A stretch of DNA of 42,960 nucleotides from Paracoccaceae bacterium (GTDB lineage Bacteria > Pseudomonadota > Alphaproteobacteria > Rhodobacterales > Rhodobacteraceae), in NCBI GenBank assembly GCA_030758115.1, contig JANREX010000018.1, positions 1-42,960 of the forward strand, given 5' to 3'. The position numbers and the translations under genes were made by a program. The notes beneath the pieces were generated by a model. The model was not told the origin of the DNA, did not search any database, and saw nothing but the letters and a program-made list of their open reading frames with translations. This document shows, in pieces, positions 24,396-34,514 of this stretch (within the stretch, counting starts at the first letter, position 1; each line of letters begins with the position of its first letter).

Positions 24396-24400
24396 TCAGG
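24391..24400. other. Palindrome formed by two abutting convergent stop codons
   Basis: CCTGATCAGG contains the TGA of the GbcB-like gene (24393-24395) and, on the other strand, the TGA of tetR (24396-24398) with no base between. The imperfect palindrome extends to 24388-24403. There is therefore no room for a terminator between these genes, and transcripts must overlap at their 3' ends. Confidence 0.7.
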
Positions 24401-25058
24401 CTTTGCGCTGCCTGGCGCGGGGCTGGGCGGGGCCAGTCAGATGCCGGGCGCGGAACCGCTCCACCTCGGACGGGGTGGGGCTGTGCCCGGTGAAGACCAC
24501 GATGTAATTGGGCATGCGGTCGACACGGACGCGCGTCTCTTCCTGCACCATCATCGAGACATAGCCGACCTGGGTGTAATAGATGGTATAGGCGCGGATG
24601 CGCGCATCGTCGGGATCATAACCGAAGCGTTCGAACATGGCGCGGATCGCGTCGATCCGGTCACCGTCGTTCTGTTCCAGAATGGCGCGCAGGCCCGGAT
24701 CGCCCAGGGCCCAGTTGCGGATCGCATGGTCGAATCGCGCATCGAAGAGATCGGGACGCAGCCAGCAATCGAAGATGTTGAACACGGCCTCGGTGATGGT
24801 TTCGGCATAGGCCTGCGTCTGCCGGATCAGGTTGCCGGTGTTCCTGTCGCGCCAGCGGTTGACCAGGGCGGCCAGCAGCGCCTCGCGACTGTCGAAATGG
24901 CCGTAGAAACTGGTGCGCGACAGGCCCAGCGTTTCGGCCAGCGGCAGCACCTTGACCGCATCGACCCCCTTGTCGATCAGAAGGTCATAGGCCGCGTTGA
25001 GCCACAGGTCCTCGGACCCGCGCCAGCCGCTTTTCTTCTGAGGGGATTGCCCGGTCAT
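24396..25058 (-). CDS. TetR-family transcriptional regulator
   Basis: A 220-residue TetR regulator. The N-terminal helix-turn-helix spans about residues 18-66 (AAYDLLIDKGVDAVKVLPLA then ETLGLSRTSFYGHFDSREAL); the rest is an all-helical ligand-binding domain with a Pro/Arg-rich tail. It is convergent with the demethylase operon 19952-24395 and lies head-on after it, so that operon is a plausible target, although the M20/transport operon on the other side is equally near. A single half-site, CTAACAA (25068-25074), lies 10 bp upstream of its start and resembles one arm of the MarR operators; it lacks the second arm. Confidence 0.88.
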   Translation of the reverse strand: MTGQSPQKKSGWRGSEDLWLNAAYDLLIDKGVDAVKVLPLAETLGLSRTSFYGHFDSREALLAALVNRWRDRNTGNLIRQTQAYAETITEAVFNIFDCWLRPDLFDARFDHAIRNWALGDPGLRAILEQNDGDRIDAIRAMFERFGYDPDDARIRAYTIYYTQVGYVSMMVQEETRVRVDRMPNYIVVFTGHSPTPSEVERFRARHLTGPAQPRARQRKA

Positions 25059-25106
25059 GCGTCCTGTCTAACAAGGGTCAGGCCCTGTCGCAATCGGGAT
25101 CGGGGG

Positions 25107-25139
25107 CCCGCGCGGGTGGGTTGCCACCTGCCCGCGCGG
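25107..25139 (-). terminator. Strong GC-rich hairpin after the M20 operon
   Basis: CCCGCGCGGGTGG on one side pairs with CCACC-TG-CCCGCGCGG on the other, with a two-base bulge and a short loop. It lies 8 bp beyond the stop of the last minus-strand gene (25148). There is no T-run, so it may be an intrinsic terminator of the GC-rich kind or a 3'-end stabiliser. Confidence 0.55.
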
Positions 25140-25147
25140 CTCCTTGT

Positions 25148-26281
25148 CTACTGCAGCCGCATCAGCAGCGCGGCTGTCAGCTTGGCGCGCTCGGCCAGGC
25201 TGGCCACCTCGATATGTTCGCCCAGCGTGTGCAGCCCCTTGCCACGCACCCCGATGGAATCGAGCGTGGGTATGCCCATGAAGCCGGTGAAATTGCCGTC
25301 CGAGCCGCCGCCGGAGCTGGCGCCGGTCAGTTCGAACCCCAGTTCGGCGCAGATTTCCTTGGCGATGTCGAACATGGCCATGGTGCCGGGCTGGTTGGGT
25401 TCCCACACGGGGCGCGTGACACCGCGCGTCACCTCGAAGGTCACGCCGTTTTCCTCGCCCTGAAGCGCCATCATGGCGGCGACGCCGCGATCAAGGTCTT
25501 CCTGCGTCTTGGCCATGGTGAGGGCCTGCGCCTCGCAGCTTGACGACACGCAGTTCACCCATTGCCCGGCGTGGATCACGCCCACGGAAAAGGTGCAGTC
25601 GTCGGTCGTCATCGCCTCGATCTCGAGGATCTTTTTCGCCATGGCGGCGATGGCCGAACGGCCTTCGGCCAAGGCCCATCCCGCATGGCTGGGCCGGCCC
25701 ATCGTGCGCAGGTTGAAGCGCGCGATGGCATAGCGGCCGATCACGGCCCCGCCGTCCTGCTTGGCCGGTTCGGGGACAAGGACATATCTGTTCTTGGCGG
25801 CTTCGGCCTCGATCAAGGCGCGGGTCGATGGCGTGCCCACCTCCTCGTCCGGGGTGAAAAGGACCGTGACCGGCAGCGGTGTCTGCATGCCGGCGGCGGC
25901 CAGCGCCTTGATCGCCTCGAGGCTGATGAAATTGCCGCCCTTCATGTCCATGATGCCGGGGCCATAGCAGATGTCGCCCTCACGCTTGAAGGGCAGCTTT
26001 TCCAGCGTGCCGATGGGATGGACCGTATCCATGTGGCCCGCGATCAGGATGCCGGGCTTGCCGAAATCGGGATGCGGGAACCGCGCGCGGACCGATCCGC
26101 CAAAGCCCATGCGGCCGGGGATACGCTCGACCACGGCGCCCGCGACCGTCAGGTCATAGGCGGCAAGGTCCATCATCCGGTTGACGGCATCGGCGTCATA
26201 GGTCGGGCTTTCGCATTCGATCCATGGCCTGAGCCGTTCCACCATGTCGTCGGCGTCGAAATTCAGGTCGAGCGGGTTCAT
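25148..26281 (-). CDS. M20 family zinc peptidase, glutamate-carboxypeptidase-like
   Basis: A 377-residue M20 (ArgE/DapE/CPG2-like) hydrolase. Metal and catalytic motifs: AGHMDTVHPIG (His and catalytic Asp), GPGIMDMKGG (bridging Asp), TPDEEVGTPS (catalytic Glu-Glu), and the terminal LHTLGEHIEVASL (metal His). The dimerisation domain includes RPSHAGWALAEGRSAI. No signal peptide, so cytoplasmic. The ATG at 26281 overlaps the stop of the upstream M20D gene by 4 bp. As the last gene of a dipeptide-type transporter operon it probably trims an imported peptide or N-acyl amino acid. Substrate unknown. Confidence 0.9.
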   Translation of the reverse strand: MNPLDLNFDADDMVERLRPWIECESPTYDADAVNRMMDLAAYDLTVAGAVVERIPGRMGFGGSVRARFPHPDFGKPGILIAGHMDTVHPIGTLEKLPFKREGDICYGPGIMDMKGGNFISLEAIKALAAAGMQTPLPVTVLFTPDEEVGTPSTRALIEAEAAKNRYVLVPEPAKQDGGAVIGRYAIARFNLRTMGRPSHAGWALAEGRSAIAAMAKKILEIEAMTTDDCTFSVGVIHAGQWVNCVSSSCEAQALTMAKTQEDLDRGVAAMMALQGEENGVTFEVTRGVTRPVWEPNQPGTMAMFDIAKEICAELGFELTGASSGGGSDGNFTGFMGIPTLDSIGVRGKGLHTLGEHIEVASLAERAKLTAALLMRLQ

Positions 26282-27465
26282 CCGGCAGCCTCCGACAACG
26301 GCAGGCGGCGTTCCACCACGCGCGCCATGATCGAGGCGCCCACGGGCAGAACCTCGGTGCCCAGCACGAAGCCGGGGTTGTGCAGCGGCACGTTGCCGGT
26401 GTGGCCCACGCGGCAATAGGCGCCCGGCACGACCTTGAGCATGTCGGCGAAATCCTCGGACCCGGTCGCGGGTTCATCATTGCGGCTGATCATTTCCTCG
26501 CCGACGATGTCGCGGGCGGCATCCATATAGGCATCGGACAGATCGTTGTCGTTCATCAGCACGTCGAAGACATTGCGCAGATCGACCTTGATTTCCGCCC
26601 CGAAGGCGGCGCCGAAACCGGCGCAGATCTCCTTCATGCGGGTTTCCGCGATCTCGTAGACCGAGTCCTTGAAGTAGCGGATCGTGCCGCAGATATGGGC
26701 GGTTTCGGGGATCACGTTATAGGCGCTGCCCGCGTGGATCTGGGTGACCGACAGCACACAGGTATCCAGCGGGGCGACATTGCGGGCCACGATGGTCTGC
26801 AACTGCCCCACGAGGGCCGAGGCGGTGACCAGCGCGTCGCGCGACTGCTGCGGCATGGCGGCATGGCTGCCCTTGCCGGTCACGGTGATGTCGAAAAAGG
26901 CCGCGCCTGCCATGGCGGCACCCTTGCAGATGCCCACGGTGCCGGGCTTTCCATTGGGCGAGTTGTGCATCCCGTAGACCTCGTCGCAGGGGAAGCGATC
27001 GAAAAGCCCGTCCTTGAGCATGCCGCGCGCACCGCCCAGCCCCTCTTCCGCCGGCTGGAAGATCATGATCGCGGTGCCGTCGAAATTGCGGGTGGCCGCC
27101 AGATGCTTGGCCGCGCCCAGAAGCATCGTGGTGTGGCTGTCATGGCCGCAGGCGTGCATCTTGCCTGCGTTCTGCGAGGAATAGGGCAGGTTCGTCTGCT
27201 CGTGGATGGGCAGCGCGTCCATGTCGGCGCGCAGGCCCACGCGCTTGCCGCCCGCATCCTTGCCGCCGCGCCCGTAGATGATGCCGACAACACCGGTGAT
27301 GCCGATGCCGGTATGCACCTCATCGACGCCATAGCCGCGCAGTTTCTCGGCCACGATGGCGGCGGTGCGCTGCTCTTCGAGGCCGATTTCGGGATGGGCG
27401 TGCAGGTCCTTGAAGATCTCGGTCAGCTCGGCTGTGCTGGCCTCGATCACGGGCAGGATGTTCAT
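26278..27465 (-). CDS. M20D amidohydrolase (hippurate hydrolase/IAA-amino acid hydrolase type)
   Basis: A 395-residue M20D enzyme that cleaves N-acyl amino acids. Motifs: LHAHPEIGLEEQRTA, GLRADMDALPIHE, MHACGHDSHTTMLLGAAKHL, FQPAEEGLGGARGML and PATGSEDFADML. A good ribosome site (GAGGAGAAAG) precedes the ATG. It lies 36 bp downstream of the fused ATPase gene and overlaps the second M20 gene by 4 bp. No export signal. Together with the other M20 enzyme it suggests sequential cleavage of an imported acylated amino acid or peptide; the real substrate is not deducible. Confidence 0.91.
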   Translation of the reverse strand: MNILPVIEASTAELTEIFKDLHAHPEIGLEEQRTAAIVAEKLRGYGVDEVHTGIGITGVVGIIYGRGGKDAGGKRVGLRADMDALPIHEQTNLPYSSQNAGKMHACGHDSHTTMLLGAAKHLAATRNFDGTAIMIFQPAEEGLGGARGMLKDGLFDRFPCDEVYGMHNSPNGKPGTVGICKGAAMAGAAFFDITVTGKGSHAAMPQQSRDALVTASALVGQLQTIVARNVAPLDTCVLSVTQIHAGSAYNVIPETAHICGTIRYFKDSVYEIAETRMKEICAGFGAAFGAEIKVDLRNVFDVLMNDNDLSDAYMDAARDIVGEEMISRNDEPATGSEDFADMLKVVPGAYCRVGHTGNVPLHNPGFVLGTEVLPVGASIMARVVERRLPLSEAAG

Positions 27466-27501
27466 GACTTTCTCCTCGGTCTTTCCATATGTGTGGGGGG
27501 A

Positions 27502-29163
<1,662 letters not shown>

Positions 29164-29167
29164 CGGC

Positions 29168-30052
29168 TTATTCCCCCCGTTTCTTCAGGCGCGGATCCAG
29201 CATGTCGCGCGCGGTATCGCCCAAGAGGTTGATGGACAGGATGCAGAGCGACAGCATCAGGCCGGGCCAGAGGATGAGTTCGGGCTTCACGCGGAAATAC
29301 TGCCGCCCTTCGGCCATGATGTTCCCCCAGGTCGGGATCTCGGTCGACACACCTGCGCCCAGGAAGGACAGGATCGCCTCGGTCAGGATGGCGGAGGCCA
29401 GGATATAGGTGCCCTGCACGATCAGCGGCGCCATGGTGTTGGGCATCAGGTGCTGAAACAGGATCTTGGGCATGGAGGAGCCCAGCGCGATGGCCGCCTC
29501 GACATAGGGTTCCTCGCGCGCGGTCAGCACGACCGAGCGCACAAGCCGCACGACGCGCGGGATTTCCGGGATGGTGATCGCCATGATCACCGATGTGATC
29601 GACGGTCCGTTCAGCGCGACCAGCGCAATCGCCAGCAGGATCGACGGGATCGCCATCAGGCTGTCCATGATCCGCATGATGATCGTGTCGGCCAGCCGGA
29701 AGAACCCGGCCACAAGCCCGATGATCAGGCCCAGGAACACCGACACGATGGCCGCACCGATCCCGATCAGCAGCGACACGCGCCCGCCGATCAGCACGCG
29801 CGAATAGATGTCGCGGCCGAAGGGGTCGGTGCCCAGCATATTGGCATCGCTTGGCCCCTGCAGGCGGTTCATCGGGTTCATCTCCAGCGGATCGAACGGT
29901 GCCAGCCAGGGCGATAGCAGCGTGACGATCACGATCATCGCCAGAACGGCGGCGGCGATCATCGGACCGACACCCAGCTTGGCCAGCGACGGGATCGAGA
30001 ACAGCCGCAACACCGATTGCAGGGCCGAGGACGGGGGCGCGTAATGTGACAT
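29168..30052 (-). CDS. Dipeptide-type ABC transporter permease, DppC-like
   Basis: A 294-residue inner-membrane permease of the BPD_transp_1 family. N-terminal OppC/DppC domain (APFDPLEMNPMNRLQGPSDA then NMLGTDPFGRDIYSRVLIGG), several membrane spans, and the EAA loop around EEPYVEAAIALGSSMPKILF. Its start overlaps the DppB-like stop by a single base (TGATG-type). It pairs with the DppB-like protein to form the channel for a peptide-like compound. Confidence 0.93.
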   Translation of the reverse strand: MSHYAPPSSALQSVLRLFSIPSLAKLGVGPMIAAAVLAMIVIVTLLSPWLAPFDPLEMNPMNRLQGPSDANMLGTDPFGRDIYSRVLIGGRVSLLIGIGAAIVSVFLGLIIGLVAGFFRLADTIIMRIMDSLMAIPSILLAIALVALNGPSITSVIMAITIPEIPRVVRLVRSVVLTAREEPYVEAAIALGSSMPKILFQHLMPNTMAPLIVQGTYILASAILTEAILSFLGAGVSTEIPTWGNIMAEGRQYFRVKPELILWPGLMLSLCILSINLLGDTARDMLDPRLKKRGE

Positions 30053-30996
30053 CAGTAACGGATCCTCGGGTCAAAGACGGTGTAGGAGATGTCGATGATC
30101 AGGTTGACCACCACATAGGTCGCGCTGGTGATCAGGATCATCGCCTGGATCACCGGATAGTCGCGCGCCAGGATCGCATCGACGGTCAGGCGGCCGATAC
30201 CGGGGATGTTGAACACGCTTTCGGTGACCACGACGCCCGAGATCAGCAGCGCGAAACCGGTTCCGATCACTGTCAGGATCGGCACCGCCGCATTGCGCAG
30301 CGCATGACGGAACAGCACGCGGCTTTCCTTGACGCCCTTGGCGCGGGCGGTGCGGATGTAATCCTCGCCCAGCACTTCCAGCATCGAGGCGCGCGTCATC
30401 CGCGCGATCAGCGCCACGTAGATCGTGGCCAGCGTCAGCGAGGGCAGGATCGCGCGATAGAGAAACTCGGCAAAGCCCTTTTCGGTCGGAGAGGCATAGC
30501 CCTGCACCGGCAGCCAGCCCAGCGAGATCGAGAAGACCAGGATGAACAGGTAGCCGATCACGAAGACCGGCACCGAAAAGCCCAGCACGGAAAAGCTCAT
30601 GACCGCGTAATCGACCCAGGACCGGTGCCGCCATGCGGCCAGCACGCCCATGGGCACGGCGATGGCGACGGCGATCACGATGGTCAGCAGCGCCATGTTG
30701 ATCGTCGGGAAGATGCGCTGCCCGATCATCGTGGTGACCGGCGTGCCCGAGATCAGCGATGTGCCAAGGTCGCCCTGCAGCAGGCTGCCCATCCAGGTGA
30801 AGAACTGGGTCAGCAAGGGTTTGTTCAGGCCCATCGCCTCGCGGATGCGTTCCAGCTGCTCTGGCGTGGCCATGTCGCCGGCGATGATCGCGGCGGGATC
30901 GCCGGGCGTCAGGCGCAGCAGGAGGAAGACGAAGATCGCGACGATCAGCATGACGGGAATGATCGCCAGGATGCGTCGGAGGATATAGCCCAGCAT
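30052..30996 (-). CDS. Dipeptide-type ABC transporter permease, DppB-like
   Basis: A 314-residue permease: MLGYILRRILAIIPVMLIVA then FLLLRLTPGDPAAIIAGD is the classic DppB start, followed by membrane spans and the EAA loop (EDYIRTARAKGVKESRVLFR). The ribosome site region (AGGG) is adjacent to the ATG. It lies 122 bp after the binding-protein gene, behind a strong hairpin, a layout that often lowers permease expression relative to the binding protein. Confidence 0.93.
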   Translation of the reverse strand: MLGYILRRILAIIPVMLIVAIFVFLLLRLTPGDPAAIIAGDMATPEQLERIREAMGLNKPLLTQFFTWMGSLLQGDLGTSLISGTPVTTMIGQRIFPTINMALLTIVIAVAIAVPMGVLAAWRHRSWVDYAVMSFSVLGFSVPVFVIGYLFILVFSISLGWLPVQGYASPTEKGFAEFLYRAILPSLTLATIYVALIARMTRASMLEVLGEDYIRTARAKGVKESRVLFRHALRNAAVPILTVIGTGFALLISGVVVTESVFNIPGIGRLTVDAILARDYPVIQAMILITSATYVVVNLIIDISYTVFDPRIRY

Positions 30997-31075
30997 TGGC
31001 AGGGAACCCTTTCGGCGAATAGGTGACAGGTCAGTCGCGCAGGACCAGGGCAGGCCGCCCTGTCGCGCGGGAAAT

Positions 31076-31102
31076 CCCGGCGCACGCTGGACGTGCGCCG
31101 GG
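31076..31102 (-). other. Perfect 11-bp hairpin between binding-protein and permease genes
   Basis: CCCGGCGCACG (31076-31086) and CGTGCGCCGGG (31092-31102) pair perfectly around a 5-base loop, 16 bp downstream of the binding-protein stop on the minus strand. No T-run follows. It is probably an mRNA-stabilising or partially terminating element within the operon. Confidence 0.7.
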
Positions 31103-31118
31103 ACGGATCACGGCGTGA

Positions 31119-32729
31119 TCACTCGGCTTTCTTCACGTTCCAGAACACCGGCACCGGCGAGGCCAGCATGTCGGTGAGGGTCGTGCGGCGCGCCTGCGGC
31201 AGTGCGTACTGACCGACCGGCACATAGAGCACCTGCTCCATGTTGTGCGCCTGGATCTTCTTCGCCACGGCCTGCTGCTCTTCCAGCGTCTTGGCGGCGA
31301 TGAAATCGGCCTTCAGACCTTCGACCACCGCGTCATCCGGCCAGCCGAACCAGGCCGAGTCGCCACGGCCGTTCAGCATCGGCGACACCAGCGGGCTGGA
31401 GATTTCCGGCACCAGCCAGTTGGTGAAGAACATGTTCCAGCCACCATCGGCCGGCGCGTTCTGGCTGGCACGACGTGTCACCAGCGTCTGCCAGTCCATC
31501 GGCTGCATGTCGACGTTGAAGCCTGCATTGCGCAGCGCCTGCGAGGCCACGACCGGCTGGGCTGCCAGCGCCACCACATCGGTCGGTGCCATCAGGACGA
31601 TCGGCGTGCCATCGTAACCGGCTTCGGCCAGCAGGGCCTTGGCCGCGTCCAGATCACCACCCGAGGTCAGGCTTTCCGAACCGGTCGCATCGGCCAGCGG
31701 GGTGCCGCAACCGAAGATCGCGCCGCAGATCGAATAGTAGTCGGGGTTGCCCACCAGCGCGGCGAGGATCGCCTGCTGATCCAGGGCCTTCATGGCGGCC
31801 TGGCGAACCTTGACGTTGTCGAAGGGCGGATGCTTGAAGTTCATCCGGCCAATGGTCTGGTAACCCAGCGGCTCGCGCTTTTCGAAGACGACATCGGGGT
31901 CACCTTCCAGCAGCGGCAGCAGGTCGACCTGTACCGATTCGATATAGTCGATCTCGTTGCCCAGAAGCGCGTTGATCGCGGTCGAGGCGTCGGGCATGGT
32001 CGACCAGACGACCTTGTCCACGTTCACGACCTTGCCACCGGCCATGTTGTCGGCAGGCTCGGACCGGGGAACGTAATCCTCGTTCTTGATGTAGGTGACG
32101 CTGACGCCGGGCTGGAATTCGGCCTCGACGAAGCGGAAGGGACCAGAGCCCACATGCTCGGTGATCGCGGTATCGGCCGGGGTGGCTGCGATGCGCGCGG
32201 GCATGATGAAGGGCGGCAGGGCCGATTGCTTGCCCAGCGTGTCCAGCAGCGGGGCGAAGGGTTCGTTCAGGGTCCAGACCAGCGTCTTGTCATCCGTCGC
32301 GGTCAGGCTGGCGGTCTTGTCCATGATGATCTGGCCGCCGGAATCCTTGGTCGCCCAACGCTTCAGCGAGGCTTCGGCATCGGCCATGGTGACGGGGCTG
32401 CCGTCATGGAACTTCAACCCGTCGCGCAGGGTGAAGGTATAGACCAGCCCGTCATCGGACACGGTCCAGTCGGCCATCTGCGGCTGCGGTGTGAAGGTGC
32501 CATCGACCGCCACCAGCACGTCATAGATCATGTAGGCGTGGTTGCGGGTGATATGGGCGGTGGTGATCACCGGATCCAGAACGCGCAGGCCGGAATGCAT
32601 CACGGCCGTGATCGTGGTTTCAGCCCAGGCGGCGCTTGCGCCAACCAGCGCGGTCGAGGCCATCATCGCCCCAGCCATCAGGCTGCGAACGCGCGTGGCG
32701 CCCTTTGATCGGATACTATGAATTGTCAT
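31119..32729 (-). CDS. Periplasmic binding protein of dipeptide-type ABC transporter (SBP_bac_5)
   Basis: A 536-residue extracellular solute-binding protein of family 5. The signal peptide is long and basic at the N-terminus (MTIHSIRSKGATRVRS, then a hydrophobic core and GASAAWAE with cleavage after AWA). Mature landmarks: LDPVITTAHITRNHAYMIYD, YTFTLRDGLKFHDGSPVTMA, and YVPVGQYALPQARRTTL near the end. ATG at 32729 has a GAGAGA ribosome site; an in-frame start 7 codons upstream is less likely. Members bind peptides, opines, nickel or drugs; the two co-transcribed M20 genes and MlrC-like gene favour a peptide or amide. Confidence 0.92.
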   Translation of the reverse strand: MTIHSIRSKGATRVRSLMAGAMMASTALVGASAAWAETTITAVMHSGLRVLDPVITTAHITRNHAYMIYDVLVAVDGTFTPQPQMADWTVSDDGLVYTFTLRDGLKFHDGSPVTMADAEASLKRWATKDSGGQIIMDKTASLTATDDKTLVWTLNEPFAPLLDTLGKQSALPPFIMPARIAATPADTAITEHVGSGPFRFVEAEFQPGVSVTYIKNEDYVPRSEPADNMAGGKVVNVDKVVWSTMPDASTAINALLGNEIDYIESVQVDLLPLLEGDPDVVFEKREPLGYQTIGRMNFKHPPFDNVKVRQAAMKALDQQAILAALVGNPDYYSICGAIFGCGTPLADATGSESLTSGGDLDAAKALLAEAGYDGTPIVLMAPTDVVALAAQPVVASQALRNAGFNVDMQPMDWQTLVTRRASQNAPADGGWNMFFTNWLVPEISSPLVSPMLNGRGDSAWFGWPDDAVVEGLKADFIAAKTLEEQQAVAKKIQAHNMEQVLYVPVGQYALPQARRTTLTDMLASPVPVFWNVKKAE

Positions 32730-32810
32730 TCTTTTCTCTCTCTGTTGCACTTCGGGTGGTCGTCATGTGCCCCGGTTTCTGTGACGGGTGCACGGGGGTG
32801 AACTCTTTGC

Positions 32811-34346
32811 TCAGCTCTCCTCAAAACTGGGTTCGGGAATCACCGCCGGGTGCCAGCGGGCCCCCATCGGCTCCAGTTTCATGCCCGGTGCCAGCCGTGT
32901 CCATGGCAGGCTGGCCGGGCTGATCGGCATGGGGCCGGGCGCGGTACAAACGAGTATCGTTTCGGCAATCGGCTGAAAATCGGCGCGAAAATGAACCGAG
33001 CTCTTGTTGACAAGGACCGCCTGTTCCGTCGGCTCTATGCCCACGAAGCGGTACATCTGCTGATCGGCCATCTGCGCCTTGTGGGTGGAGACGACCACAC
33101 GCACCCCGCCGATGCGCAGGCAGGCCGAGGGGCCAAGATCCAGCGGCGCCCCGCCATAGAAGGGTCCCGAGGCGATGAATTTGCCATCCGACAGGGTTTC
33201 AACGGTGAAACGCGCCTTGAACGGGCTGTCGCCGGGGATGTTGGAAAATCCGCCCAGCGCGATCTCGATCTGGGCGCCCTGCCCCGCCGCATGGGCAGCA
33301 GCGGCGGCGGCGGGATCGACGATGATGCCGGTCGCGGCGCGTTTCGCATCCGCCCGCACGAGGGCGCGCAACATGCCGGTGGTGTTGCTGTCGCCCCCCG
33401 CGCCGGGGTTGTCCTGTGTATCGGCGATCACGACCGGTTTCGTGGCGCTGGCGGCGATTCGCAGCGCCTCGGCCACGCCCGCGTCGGGATCGTAGGCCTG
33501 CCCGGCGAAGGCGGGCTCGGCCCGGTTCACATCGGCGGCCACGGCATCGGCGGCCGCATCAGCCGCGGCCTGTGTCGCGCCATAGGCCACGACGGTCGGC
33601 CCGCATTCAGGAAAATCGGCAGCCGGAAAGCCGGGAAAGAACGACACGGTCGCCACATCGCCCCCCTCAAGCGCGGCCATGCGGCCGTAGATGCCCGCCG
33701 CCGGTTCCATGACAGTGCTCTGCCATGCGATGGGGATCAGGAAATCCATCCGCCGGAACGCCTTGGCAAAGGGTTTGCCGCGCGCCATCAGCGCGTCCAG
33801 TTGCACCGCAGCCCGGGCGCCGGTGTCGGCCATGTCCACATGCGGATAGGTGCGAAAGCCCACCAGCGCGTCGGCGGCATCGACCATGGTCGCGGTAATG
33901 TTGCCGTGCAGATCAAGTGCCGCCACGATGGGCACATCTGGCCCCACGACAGCACGGACGCGCGCGATCAGCGCGCCTTCGCCGTCATCCTCGTGTTCGG
34001 CCACCATCGCGCCATGCAGGTCCAGAAAGACGCCGTCCAGCGGACCCGCGGCGCGGATGCCCTCGACGATTTCGGCCGTGATGCTGTCATAGGCGTCGCG
34101 CGTCACATGCGCCGAGGGAATCGCCCCGCACCACAGGATCGGCACCATGTCCCAGCCAGCCGCCTCGCCATGGGCGACAGCACCGCCGATCCCCAGGTTG
34201 ATGTCGCGACCGGCCGTCATCAGCGCGGCACCGCGCGCCATGGGCATGTAGCCACCGCCCTGCACGAAGCTGGCCATGTCTGCTGGACTGGGCGCGAATG
34301 TGTTGGTTTCGTGCAGGAAACCCGCCAAAGCCACACGTCTTGTCAT
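32811..34346 (-). CDS. M81 family metallopeptidase, MlrC-like
   Basis: A 511-residue protein of the MlrC (microcystinase C) family, N-terminal M81 domain and C-terminal MlrC domain. Metal and active-site segments: FLHETNTFAPS at residue 11, FLDLHGAMVAEHEDDGEG near 105, ALDLHGNITATMVDA near 138, and ADTQDNPGAGGDSNTTGML near 310. MlrC completes breakdown of linearised microcystin in sphingomonads, but most family members occur, as here, in transporter operons of bacteria not known to degrade microcystin, and their substrates are unknown. I use ATG at 34346; a GTG at 34358 is possible. It is the first gene of the operon that continues with the binding protein 81 bp downstream. Confidence 0.88.
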   Translation of the reverse strand: MTRRVALAGFLHETNTFAPSPADMASFVQGGGYMPMARGAALMTAGRDINLGIGGAVAHGEAAGWDMVPILWCGAIPSAHVTRDAYDSITAEIVEGIRAAGPLDGVFLDLHGAMVAEHEDDGEGALIARVRAVVGPDVPIVAALDLHGNITATMVDAADALVGFRTYPHVDMADTGARAAVQLDALMARGKPFAKAFRRMDFLIPIAWQSTVMEPAAGIYGRMAALEGGDVATVSFFPGFPAADFPECGPTVVAYGATQAAADAAADAVAADVNRAEPAFAGQAYDPDAGVAEALRIAASATKPVVIADTQDNPGAGGDSNTTGMLRALVRADAKRAATGIIVDPAAAAAAHAAGQGAQIEIALGGFSNIPGDSPFKARFTVETLSDGKFIASGPFYGGAPLDLGPSACLRIGGVRVVVSTHKAQMADQQMYRFVGIEPTEQAVLVNKSSVHFRADFQPIAETILVCTAPGPMPISPASLPWTRLAPGMKLEPMGARWHPAVIPEPSFEES

Positions 34347-34431
34347 CTGCCTGGGCACCCCCGTCGTTCCATCACGATCTGCAGCATATCACCGGTCGAA
34401 ACCTTGCCGGACAAGAAACACGAAGTGGTAT

Positions 34432-34452
34432 GTGTATTGCCAGGCGATATAC
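34432..34452. promoter_or_regulatory. 21-bp inverted repeat between mlrC-like and iclR genes; candidate IclR operator
   Basis: GTGTATTGCC (34432-34441), one central base, GGCGATATAC (34443-34452): 8 of 10 arm positions are complementary. It lies in the middle of the divergent promoter region, 86 bp from the mlrC-like start and 63 bp from the iclR start. IclR regulators commonly bind such palindromes in the region shared with a divergent target operon. Confidence 0.5.
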
Positions 34453-34514
34453 TTGCATCGTAATCTGAGCCTAGAACTGTGCTTGCCCCCAAGTCAACCG
34501 GAGTCGCAGACAAG

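Noticed and set aside
25068-25074. CTAACAA upstream of tetR as a fifth copy of the 18-bp operator
   Set aside because: Only one arm is present; the other arm position reads ACGCAT. A seven-base match is not enough, so I mention it only as a half-site.
32811-34346. Evidence for microcystin degradation
   Set aside because: MlrC-like proteins are widespread; mlrA, mlrB and mlrD are not present, so only the family name is justified.
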